A stretch of DNA of 64,000 nt from Bacillus sp. BA3 (GTDB lineage: Bacteria > Bacillota > Bacilli > Bacillales > DSM-1321): positions 62,001 to 126,000 of the forward strand of contig PIZR01000008.1 of NCBI GenBank assembly GCA_002835675.1, read 5' to 3'. A program made the translations under genes and the position numbers. How positions within the stretch are numbered: the first letter of the stretch is position 1; each line of letters begins with the position of its first letter. The notes under the pieces were generated by a model. That model was given only the letters and a program-made list of their open reading frames with translations, was not told the origin of the DNA and made no database searches. Shown in pieces: positions 6,933-14,590 of this stretch.

Positions 6933-8324
6933 ATGAATATGCTTTCTTGCGATTTAAATCGGTTAAGTGAAGTACCTTTGTACGAACAATTATATTCATA
7001 TATTAAAAAAGAAATCATTGATGGCCGTCTTCTTTACGGCACAAAACTGCCTTCCAAACGGAAATTGGCAGAGTTCCTTCAAATAAGTCAAAATACTGTG
7101 GAGACTGCATATGAACAATTGACTGCTGAAGGATACGTTGAAGTCATACCAAGAAAAGGGTACTATATTCAAACATTCGAGGATTTAGAGTATACACAAA
7201 CTAACCAAGTAGTGGAACAAATCAATCATAAAGAAGGGGAATTGCTATATCATTTTCATCCCAGCCAAATTGACACGGAACATTTCCCATTTGAAAAATG
7301 GAGAAAATACATGAAAAGCAAAATCGATGAATCACATCAAGATCTTCTATTACTTGGGGATTCTCAAGGGGAATATGAATTACGATGTGAAATTGCCCAT
7401 TATTTGTATCATGCACGTGGTGTACAATGTGTTCCAGAACAGATCATCATCGGTGCAGGAATGGAAATTTTATTACAGCAGCTTGTCCTTCTATTCGATA
7501 AAAATGCCATCTATGGTGTTGAAGATCCCGGGTATCACTTGATTCATCGGATTTTACGCAGCTACCCAAATGAAGTCCATCCACTGCAAATTGATGAAGA
7601 AGGCGTAAAGGTGAACCAAATTGAAGATTCAAACATCGACGTTGTATATGTCACTCCCTCACATCACTTCCCCAATGGGACAATCCTATCCGTTAACAGA
7701 CGGACGCGATTGTTGAACTGGGCTCAAGGGGCAGCAAACCGCTATATTATCGAAGACGATTATGATAGTGAATTTCGTTATAGTGGAAAAACAATTCCTT
7801 CCTTACAAAGTATGGATGCTGGTGATAAGGTGATTTATTTAGGGTCATTTTCAAAATCATTGATGCCATCAATTCGGATCAGTTATATGGTTCTTCCCGC
7901 TCCATTGTTACAAATGCATCAACAGGAATTATCTTTTTACCATTCAACCGTTTCACGGATTGATCAGCATGTGTTGACACAGTTCATGAAGGAAGGGGAT
8001 TTTGAAAAGCATTTAAATCGGATGAGGAAAGTGTACCGTCGGAAGTTGGATAAAGTGATTGATCTATTTAAACCCCATCAACAAATAAAAATCATTGGAG
8101 AGCGGTCAGGATTGCATATAGTCCTCATCGTTAAGAACGGCATGGATGAACAGACACTTATTCAAAAGGCAAACGAAGACCATATTAAAATTTATGGATT
8201 ATCAACATATTCAATCGAGAAAATTGACGAACATCCTCCAAAAATTATATTGGGCTTTGCAGGGATCCCTGAATCCGAATTGGAAAAAGCCATTCACCTT
8301 TTATTGAACTCATGGGGTTTATAA
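6933..8324 (+). CDS. pdxR: MocR/GabR-family PLP-dependent regulator (PdxR-like)
   Basis: About 463 residues: a GntR-type winged helix at the N-terminus (PLYEQLYSYIKKEI, LPSKRKLAEFLQISQNTV, TAYEQLTAEGYVEV) fused to a fold type I aminotransferase-like domain with the PLP lysine in GSFSKSLMPSIRI and the aspartate in IEDDYDSEFRY. In this family PLP works as the ligand, not for catalysis. Divergent from pdxST, so it is most likely the activator of PLP synthesis when PLP is scarce. Start at the ATG at 6933 with GGTGG 7 bases upstream; an upstream in-frame extension would overlap the promoter. A GabR role is less likely without gab genes. Confidence 0.88.
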   Translation: MNMLSCDLNRLSEVPLYEQLYSYIKKEIIDGRLLYGTKLPSKRKLAEFLQISQNTVETAYEQLTAEGYVEVIPRKGYYIQTFEDLEYTQTNQVVEQINHKEGELLYHFHPSQIDTEHFPFEKWRKYMKSKIDESHQDLLLLGDSQGEYELRCEIAHYLYHARGVQCVPEQIIIGAGMEILLQQLVLLFDKNAIYGVEDPGYHLIHRILRSYPNEVHPLQIDEEGVKVNQIEDSNIDVVYVTPSHHFPNGTILSVNRRTRLLNWAQGAANRYIIEDDYDSEFRYSGKTIPSLQSMDAGDKVIYLGSFSKSLMPSIRISYMVLPAPLLQMHQQELSFYHSTVSRIDQHVLTQFMKEGDFEKHLNRMRKVYRRKLDKVIDLFKPHQQIKIIGERSGLHIVLIVKNGMDEQTLIQKANEDHIKIYGLSTYSIEKIDEHPPKIILGFAGIPESELEKAIHLLLNSWGL

Positions 8325-8329
8325 AGAAA

Positions 8330-8358
8330 AAAGAAGCTCACTTTCGTGAGCTTCTTTA
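8330..8358 (+). terminator. Terminator of the PdxR-like gene
   Basis: AAAGAAGCTCAC-TTTC-GTGAGCTTCTTT, a 12-bp perfect stem starting 6 bases after the stop codon. Confidence 0.85.
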
Positions 8359-8531
8359 AGCTTGTCGATAAAATGGGATTCGGAAAGGTCTCATTCTGGT
8401 TCCTTTCATGATTTTAAACAAGACTTTTATTTGGAATGAAACCATAATGGATTGAACAAACTCTTGCCGAATGACTGGTTAGCCGCGAGGAGGCTGGGCA
8501 GGAAGGCTCGGGGACCGCAAAATGCGTTGAC

Positions 8532-8836
8532 GGTCGAATAATGTGTAGTGTAGGTCGAATAAATTGTGGTGTAGGTCGAATAAACTGCGGTGTAGGTCGA
8601 ATAAATTGCGTGTAGGTCGAATACAGCACGGTGTAGGTCGAATAATGCACGGTCTAGGTTGAATAACTGCGGTGTAGGTCGAATAAACTGCGTGATCGGT
8701 AGAATATATTGCGGTGTAGATCGAATATATTGCGTGTAGGTCGAATAATGCACGGTGTAGGTCGAATATATTGCGGTGTAGGTCGAATATATTGCGTGTA
8801 GGTCGAATATATTGCGGTGTAGGTCGAATAAACTGC
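8532..8836. repeat. Minisatellite: 15 tandem copies of a 20-21 bp unit
   Basis: Fifteen head-to-tail copies of a unit with core GGTCGAATA followed by a variable A/T tract, then TGCGGTGTA. The core is unchanged in 12 of 15 copies; units are 21 bases, or 20 where one G of the CGG is missing, so they stay near two helical turns. The array lies between the terminator of the PdxR-like gene and that of dsdA. Both strands are open in places because the unit is close to a multiple of three, giving spurious proline/tyrosine-rich frames. The 8359-8531 stretch before it contains no gene that I can support. Confidence 0.93.
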
Positions 8837-8843
8837 TTTGGCT

Positions 8844-8895
8844 AAAAAAACTGCAGGCAAACTCGCTTTTATTCGAGTTTGCCTGCAGTTTTTTT
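8844..8895 (-). terminator. Strong bidirectional terminator after dsdA
   Basis: AAAAAAA-CTGCAGGCAAACTCG, 8-base loop, CGAGTTTGCCTGCAG-TTTTTTT: a 15-bp perfect stem flanked by A and T runs. The stem is closely related to hairpins at 24.2, 29.2, 32.0 and 61.4 kb (see findings). Confidence 0.92.
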
Positions 8896-8914
8896 AATTA
8901 ACTCTAGTGAATCT

Positions 8915-10252
8915 TTAACTTTTAGATAAATACTGGTCCATCATATCCTTTGGTACCATGCTCCCGCCGGTCGCCCAGATGATATGTGTGGACTGGTTCA
9001 TTTTACCCACCAGTTTTTGGTCCATGAGATATTTCTTTCCTTCTGCAGCTTTAAAAAGTTGTATCGGACCGAATGCTCCTGCGAGGGCAGATGGCTCTAA
9101 ATAATGACCTTCCGTTTCTGCCATTCCCCTGAGCAGATCGAATAACCTTTTATCCTCTATGGTATAGCTACCGCTTAACATGGTCGTCATCATACGGGAA
9201 ACCAATGCTGAAGGCCTTCCGACAGCAAGACCATCAGCTTCCGTCTTATTATCGATGCCAAAGTCCTGCACCGAGATTTTGTCATGAAGGCCTGTCATCA
9301 ATCCGAGCGTCATGCATGGTGAATGTGTCGGCTCTGCAAAAAAACAATGTACATCATCTTCAAAGGCTAGCTTGAGCCCATATGTAATACCACCGGGCCC
9401 GCCGCCGACTCCGCATGGCAAGTACACAAACAAAGGGTGATCTTCGTCTACTGGTATGGACATATCTTTCAGTTGTTTCTTCAGGCGCGTTGCAGCTGTC
9501 GCATAACCTAGCAGTAGATCCATTGAATTTTCATCATCAATAAAATGGCAATCGGGATCAAGTAATGCTTCATTACGGCCTTCTTCTACAGCTTTACTAT
9601 AATCATCATCATATTCCTTTACAATGACTCCAAGACTTGTTAATTTATCCTTTTTCCACTGTTTGGCATCTGACGACATATGGACCGTTACTTTGAATCC
9701 CAGCTTAGCGCTTATTATTCCAATACTCATTCCTAAATTGCCGGTTGAACCGACTGCAATCGAATATTTTGAAAAAAGCTCTTTGTATTCATCACTTGCA
9801 AGTATCCCATAATTATCAGTCCGTTTTAATCCACCATGCTTCATTGCTATTTCCTCAGCACGTTTTAAGACCTCATAAATACCTCCGCGAGCCTTGATGG
9901 AACCTGATATTGGTAAATGACTGTCACATTTTAGCAAAAGATTCCCAGCCATTTTAGTTCCATAGGATTTTTCCAAGTTTTTTTGCATGGAAGGAATCTC
10001 GACTAGTGGTGATTCAATGATCCCCTCCAGTGGTTCGGTTTCTGGAAAGGCTTTAATAATATACTCGGCAAATCTATTTAATCTTTCTTCAGCAGATTTA
10101 ACTTGTTCAGCTTGGACGATTGGGTTTTCTTGCTTGTTACCGTAATCTGGATTCGTCCAGAAGACTTCGTTCATCTTTATTACATTATTAAGTATAGGAT
10201 CCTTCGCTTTCCAATCCATGATCGATAAGCCTGCGATTTTATGCATCTCCAC
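8915..10252 (-). CDS. dsdA: D-serine ammonia-lyase (D-serine dehydratase)
   Basis: PLP enzyme converting D-serine to pyruvate and ammonia. About 445 residues. The PLP lysine lies in SGSIKARGG, the substrate-side HLPISGSIK is typical of DsdA rather than threonine dehydratase, and the phosphate-binding glycine loop appears as CGVGGGPGG. The N-terminal WKAKDPILNNVIKMNEVFW is a DsdA feature. The GTG at 10252 has GGGAGG 7 bases upstream, which I prefer over the ATG codons upstream at 10285/10282 (no ribosome binding site). No dsdC/dsdX neighbours. It is 96 bases downstream of the PabB-PabC fusion gene with no clear terminator between. Confidence 0.92.
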   Translation of the reverse strand: MEMHKIAGLSIMDWKAKDPILNNVIKMNEVFWTNPDYGNKQENPIVQAEQVKSAEERLNRFAEYIIKAFPETEPLEGIIESPLVEIPSMQKNLEKSYGTKMAGNLLLKCDSHLPISGSIKARGGIYEVLKRAEEIAMKHGGLKRTDNYGILASDEYKELFSKYSIAVGSTGNLGMSIGIISAKLGFKVTVHMSSDAKQWKKDKLTSLGVIVKEYDDDYSKAVEEGRNEALLDPDCHFIDDENSMDLLLGYATAATRLKKQLKDMSIPVDEDHPLFVYLPCGVGGGPGGITYGLKLAFEDDVHCFFAEPTHSPCMTLGLMTGLHDKISVQDFGIDNKTEADGLAVGRPSALVSRMMTTMLSGSYTIEDKRLFDLLRGMAETEGHYLEPSALAGAFGPIQLFKAAEGKKYLMDQKLVGKMNQSTHIIWATGGSMVPKDMMDQYLSKS

Positions 10253-10347
10253 AGCAGTCCCTCCCGGAAATGTAGTTTTCATCATCTACTATAACTCAAC
10301 AAACAGCAATAAAGATTACAATTTTCACTTTTTTACGAATAATCAGC

Positions 10348-12096
10348 TTAGAAAGTCAAATTCACTTTTAATTTCCCACGCACACTATTAATAAACCAAA
10401 TTTCCTCAGCGTTATTAAGGTCAGCTTTTGAAATGGGTTTTTCCTTGATCTCCTTCTTCCTGATCAGGTCTTGACGAAATGTTCCAGCAAGCAGACCTGC
10501 TTCCACCGGAGGGGTATAGAGGTCACCATTTATCTTCACCACTACATTTCCGTTCGTGAATTCCGTTATGAATCCTTCTTCATTCCAAAGCAAAACATCA
10601 TGGAAGTCAGGATTATTCATTTGAAAGCCTTCATATACATCACGATTGGTGGTCTTATGAAATAGAAATGGATTTGCGCTTGATATTGGAGTTTCAGCCA
10701 AGATGGCCATAAATTCTGAATCAAGGGGCTTGATTGCTTGTCCAGAGACTTCAATTTCACCATTTTCATGAAGTAATACCCTCACCTTTTGTAACGTCCC
10801 TTGATTCATATCCGCATACTTTTGGAGTTGATCTCTAAGATTCAATTCAGGGAACCGGTAATCGAAGTAATCAGCGGATTGTTTCATCCGATCGATATGA
10901 TCAGTCAACAAATAATATTCGCCATCGCTGAGCTTCATCGATTCCAATAGTTTGTAAGCTGGCCTTTCCACCGTCAATAATTTGGCTTTTAAAAACGCTT
11001 CGTCATATTCTTCCGATAGCTCGGAATCCCAAGTGATTCCCCCGCCTACCCCATACTCGGCTTTCCCAGTTTCGTTATCGATCACGACCGTACGAATCGG
11101 CACATTAAAGATTGCTTCGGATTCAGGTGTGATGAACCCGATTGCACCGCAATAAACATCACGTGGTGAATTCTCGATATCAGCGATGATTTCCATCGTT
11201 TTAATTTTAGGTGCCCCTGTTATCGATCCACAAGGGAAAAGGGCCTTGAATATATCAATGATTGTTGTTCCTGGATTCGTATCGGCCGTAATCGTGGATG
11301 TCATTTGCCAAACAGTCGGATATTTTTCAATTGCCTTTAGCTGTGGAACCTTGACGCTTCCTGGTTCTGCAATCATTCCCAAATCATTTCTGAGCAGGTC
11401 AACAATCATGTAGTTTTCAGCTTGATTCTTTTCCGAGGCTGCTAACCAGTCTGCATTAAGCTGATCCACTTTCAGTGTCGTTCCCCGCTTTACCGTTCCC
11501 TTCATTGGCCGAGTAATCAGCTGACCATCTTCCCAACGGAAAAACAATTCGGGTGAAGCCGATAGGATTCGATGTGTCCCCACATTCAAATATGCACTAT
11601 AGTTTGAGCGTTGAGCTCTCTTCAAGCGATCAAAGAAAGCGAAGTCATCTCCTTCGAACATGGATTGTAAACGCATCGTGTAATTGACTTGATATGTATT
11701 GCCTTTCTCGATTTCCGATTTTATCCTTTGAAACCCGGAATGATAGTTATGTGAGTCCGTTTCTGATTGCCATTCAGCTAAATTAAAAGCCCCTGTCATT
11801 TTTTCAGGTAATTCTTCTTCAGGTTTATCGAAAATCCCGAACCATAATAATGGCATTTTGGCTCCATCTTTTACTTTAAAAGATTTTTCAAAAGCAGGTG
11901 CCGCTTCATAGGAAACGTATCCCGCTGCATAATGCCCCTGTTCTATCGCTTCCTGGACTTTTTGGAATTGGGGAATGACATCCTCAATTGTATGGGCGGT
12001 GAACACTTTTTTCGGGTTCATAAAATATAGAGGCCTGCTGTCACCTTGTTTATCTGTGAAGTGAAATATTAAGGATAAAGGATCTTCTCGTTTCAT
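10348..12096 (-). CDS. pabB: Aminodeoxychorismate synthase component I fused to aminodeoxychorismate lyase (PabB-PabC)
   Basis: 582 residues, a natural fusion. Residues 1 to about 370 are the chorismate-binding domain: SASPELFFRW, TRPMKGTVKRG, LRNDLGMIAEPGSV, FPCGSITGAPKIKTMEI and the terminal GGGITWDS. Residues from about 385 resemble class IV PLP lyase/aminotransferases (LLESMKLSDGEYYLLTDHIDRM, NEEGFITEFTNGNVVV). The first domain aminates chorismate and the second releases pyruvate to give p-aminobenzoate for folate. No PabA glutaminase gene is adjacent, so the amidotransferase partner must be elsewhere. AGGAGAG precedes the ATG. In fusions of this type the PabC half is sometimes degenerate; activity is not proven. 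Confidence 0.9.
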   Translation of the reverse strand: MKREDPLSLIFHFTDKQGDSRPLYFMNPKKVFTAHTIEDVIPQFQKVQEAIEQGHYAAGYVSYEAAPAFEKSFKVKDGAKMPLLWFGIFDKPEEELPEKMTGAFNLAEWQSETDSHNYHSGFQRIKSEIEKGNTYQVNYTMRLQSMFEGDDFAFFDRLKRAQRSNYSAYLNVGTHRILSASPELFFRWEDGQLITRPMKGTVKRGTTLKVDQLNADWLAASEKNQAENYMIVDLLRNDLGMIAEPGSVKVPQLKAIEKYPTVWQMTSTITADTNPGTTIIDIFKALFPCGSITGAPKIKTMEIIADIENSPRDVYCGAIGFITPESEAIFNVPIRTVVIDNETGKAEYGVGGGITWDSELSEEYDEAFLKAKLLTVERPAYKLLESMKLSDGEYYLLTDHIDRMKQSADYFDYRFPELNLRDQLQKYADMNQGTLQKVRVLLHENGEIEVSGQAIKPLDSEFMAILAETPISSANPFLFHKTTNRDVYEGFQMNNPDFHDVLLWNEEGFITEFTNGNVVVKINGDLYTPPVEAGLLAGTFRQDLIRKKEIKEKPISKADLNNAEEIWFINSVRGKLKVNLTF

Positions 12097-12142
12097 TCTT
12101 CTCTCCTGACTTTGTTTATGAAGTAAATCGGTATGTATTTTA

Positions 12143-12176
12143 TAAAAAAGCTTGCAGACACGGAATCTGCAAGCTC
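12143..12176 (-). terminator. Terminator after the first luciferase-like oxidoreductase
   Basis: AGCTTGCAGA/TCTGCAAGCT 10-bp stem, 6-base loop, followed by TTTTTTATAAAA on the minus strand. Confidence 0.88.
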
Positions 12177-12188
12177 ATTCTTTGACAC

Positions 12189-13211
12189 TTATTTCATTCC
12201 AGTAACTTCTGCAATGATTTCATAAGAACGAAGGCGTGCATCCTGATCATAAATGGCAGAGTTTATAATCATTTCGTCCGCCTGTGTTTCTTTTAAAAAT
12301 GCCTGCAACTGCTCTTTTACCTCTTTTGGATTTCCTATGATGGAGGCGTTCAACTGCTTCATGACAATGGCCTTTTCATATTCTGTCCAAAGGCCTTCCA
12401 TTGTATCAACTGGAGGAGCAAGTTGACCGGGCGTGTTACGTATTAAATTCAAGAACTGCTGTTGATAAGAAGTAGCAATCCTTTGCGCTTCTTCTGTAGT
12501 ATCAGCTGCAAATACATTGACACCAACCATGACATAAGGTTTATCAAGAACGTCGGATGGTTGGAAATTATTGCGGTAACGGGCTAAAGCCGGTTGAGTA
12601 TTTTCTGGGGAAAAATGGCTTGCAAATGAAAATGGCAATCCCAGCTGTGCTGATAATGCTGCACTGAAGCCGCTTGAACCAAGCAGCCAAATCGGAATAT
12701 CCTGTCCTTCGCCAGGGATGGCGCGAACACGGTTATGTTTGGAATCCGCATCTAAATAACTACGGAGCTGCGCCAATTGTTCAGGAAAATCCTGACCGTT
12801 ATTACGTACATCACCCCTGAGTGCCATGGCTGTATATTGGTCGCTTCCCGGTGCACGGCCCAGTCCTAAATCTATTCTACCAGGATACATTGCTTCCAAT
12901 GTACCAAATTGTTCTGCGATAACGAGCGGTGCATGATTCGGCAGCATAATGCCTCCAGAACCGACACGAATTCTTTCCGTCTTTCCTGCCACATAGCCTA
13001 TAAGCACTGACGTAGCAGAGCTTGCGATTCCTGGCATGCTATGGTGTTCTGCAACCCAGAAACGATTATAATTCCATTGCTCCACATGCTTGGCTAATTC
13101 TACTGTATTTTTAAAAGCTCCCGAAACTGTACCACCTTCAACAATAGAAGCTAGGTCCAGAACGGAAAAAGAAATGTCGCTAAGTTTTTTTGCATGTTGA
13201 TCAGCATTCAT
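12189..13211 (-). CDS. LLM-class flavin-dependent oxidoreductase (luciferase-like), copy 1
   Basis: 340-residue TIM-barrel flavoprotein of the bacterial luciferase-like family. Visible hallmarks: FSVLDLASIVEGGT, the RFWVAEHHSMPGIA motif, RIRVGSGGIMLPNHAPLVIAEQFGTLE and PGRIDLGLGRAPGSD, which define the MsnO8/YceB-type subgroup. Such enzymes use reduced FMN (or F420 in other phyla) to oxidise or reduce small organics; the substrate cannot be inferred. It follows a related paralogue at 13305-14303 with a 93-base gap and ends in a terminator, so the two probably form one operon. An FMN reductase that might supply reduced flavin is encoded 9 kb away. Confidence 0.87.
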   Translation of the reverse strand: MNADQHAKKLSDISFSVLDLASIVEGGTVSGAFKNTVELAKHVEQWNYNRFWVAEHHSMPGIASSATSVLIGYVAGKTERIRVGSGGIMLPNHAPLVIAEQFGTLEAMYPGRIDLGLGRAPGSDQYTAMALRGDVRNNGQDFPEQLAQLRSYLDADSKHNRVRAIPGEGQDIPIWLLGSSGFSAALSAQLGLPFSFASHFSPENTQPALARYRNNFQPSDVLDKPYVMVGVNVFAADTTEEAQRIATSYQQQFLNLIRNTPGQLAPPVDTMEGLWTEYEKAIVMKQLNASIIGNPKEVKEQLQAFLKETQADEMIINSAIYDQDARLRSYEIIAEVTGMK

Positions 13212-13266
13212 ATCTTCATCTTCTTTCTTTCAATTATGATAAATTGGACGCAAAGCCATCATATAG

Positions 13267-13295
13267 AAAATGCACACAAAATGCACACAAAATGC
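13267..13295. repeat. Short tandem repeat between the two oxidoreductase genes
   Basis: AAAATGCACAC repeated twice plus a 7-base partial third copy (11-bp period), just downstream of the second oxidoreductase's stop codon. Confidence 0.85.
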
Positions 13296-13304
13296 TCGAA
13301 GGAG

Positions 13305-14303
13305 TTAACTGTTAAGAATTTCCCTGGCAATCAAACGAAACGAATTAAGCCTATCCTCCAACTTATGAGTGATGGTTATCAGCATGATTTCATCTGCTTG
13401 GTATTTCTCCTGAATCTCCAAAAGACGATACCTTACTTGTGAAGGGGTACCAAAAATCAGTTTTTCATGCATGGTTTCCATCAATGCTTTTTCTTTTTCA
13501 GTCCAATCATGGTTCCTTACCTCTTCTATGCTTGGAACCTGCTTTCTTTCACCATGTCCACTTTGAATTTTCCATAGTATGTTGCTAAGGGCGATTTCTT
13601 TCGCATGTTCCTCCGTTTCTGCGCAAATGGCCGAAACTGTAACAATAGTTTTAGGATCTTTAACAAACCCTTTTGTTTGAAAGTGTTCACGGTACTGATG
13701 AAAGCTTTGAACTCCATCATTTTCACTCATGAATTCACCAAATGCGTATGCAGTTCCATTCTCAGCCGCAAGTTTTGCACTTTTCCCGCTTGTTCCCAAA
13801 ATCCATGGTTCAGGCGGCACCTTTGGGATAGGAGCAGCAGAGACATTTGAAAATGGATGTTCATTCGGAAATTCATCTTTTAGAAAATTCAACAGTTCTT
13901 GAACTAGTTCAGGCATTTTGTAAACATTCTGCAGAAAATTATCGGATAATGCCATCGTTGCTTCGGCAGATCCACCAGGAGCACGCCCGATTCCCATATC
14001 AATCCGGCCAGGAAAAAGAGTAGCTAGCATATTATAAGTCTCTGCTATACGGTATGGCTTATAATGTGGAAGCAGCACTGCCCCTGAACCAATCCGGATA
14101 TTTTTTGTTTGTGCACCAATATAGCTTATCAAAACCTCTGGAACGGAACATGCCAATCCCGGGAGATCATGATGTTCAGTTAACCAGATTCTGCTATAAC
14201 CAAGTCTATCTCCTTCTTGTGCGAGTTGCAGTGAAGCTTGCAAGGCTTCTTGTGCTGATTGTCCTGATGCAATTGGTGATTGATCCAAAATGCTAAGTTT
14301 CAT
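13305..14303 (-). CDS. LLM-class flavin-dependent oxidoreductase (luciferase-like), copy 2
   Basis: 332 residues, same family as the gene at 12189-13211 but clearly diverged. Motifs: LSILDQSPIASGQSAQEAL, RIWLTEHHDLPGLACSVPEV, RIRIGSGAVLLPHYKPYRIAE, PGRIDMGIGRAPGGS. AAAGGAGGT stands before the ATG, making this the first gene of the pair. Tandem paralogues suggest duplication followed by a change in specificity, or a heteromer as in LuxAB; the latter is speculation. Substrate unknown. Confidence 0.87.
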   Translation of the reverse strand: MKLSILDQSPIASGQSAQEALQASLQLAQEGDRLGYSRIWLTEHHDLPGLACSVPEVLISYIGAQTKNIRIGSGAVLLPHYKPYRIAETYNMLATLFPGRIDMGIGRAPGGSAEATMALSDNFLQNVYKMPELVQELLNFLKDEFPNEHPFSNVSAAPIPKVPPEPWILGTSGKSAKLAAENGTAYAFGEFMSENDGVQSFHQYREHFQTKGFVKDPKTIVTVSAICAETEEHAKEIALSNILWKIQSGHGERKQVPSIEEVRNHDWTEKEKALMETMHEKLIFGTPSQVRYRLLEIQEKYQADEIMLITITHKLEDRLNSFRLIAREILNS

Positions 14304-14561
14304 TTTGTTACCTCCTTTCTTGTCTTTCGTAGCTTAATGGTAAATCATAACGATTCGAAAGTCCCCTGAAATGCTTGCTTTGTTATTTTAGTTTGCAGCC
14401 TTTAGCAAAAAATATAAGGAGTTGAATTCAAATTGGTGAGTATGGAGCTATCATATATTCTAACGAGGTGTTTGCTTTAATATATTATTGGCGGCAGGTA
14501 GATCAAGGACTTGTCACTTTATTCTATCGAGGTCTTTTTAAGTATATATATGTAAATGAAG

Positions 14562-14588
14562 AAAAGCCCTTATTAAGGGCCTTTTCCG
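14562..14588 (-). terminator. Terminator of the helicase gene
   Basis: GCCCTT-ATT-AAGGGC with flanking AAAA/TTTT, three bases past the helicase stop codon on the minus strand. Confidence 0.75.
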
Positions 14589-14590
14589 AG

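Noticed and set aside
8414..8860. Overlapping minus-strand frames rich in YSTYT and IRPTPQ repeats
   Set aside because: They arise because the 21-base repeat unit is a multiple of three; frames change wherever a 20-base unit occurs, and no ribosome binding site is present. The array is non-coding.
14325..14375. tRNA-like fragment (TAGCTTAATGGTAA ... GATTCGAAAGTCC)
   Set aside because: D-arm-like and T-loop-like words are too close together, with no anticodon arm or acceptor stem; chance similarity.
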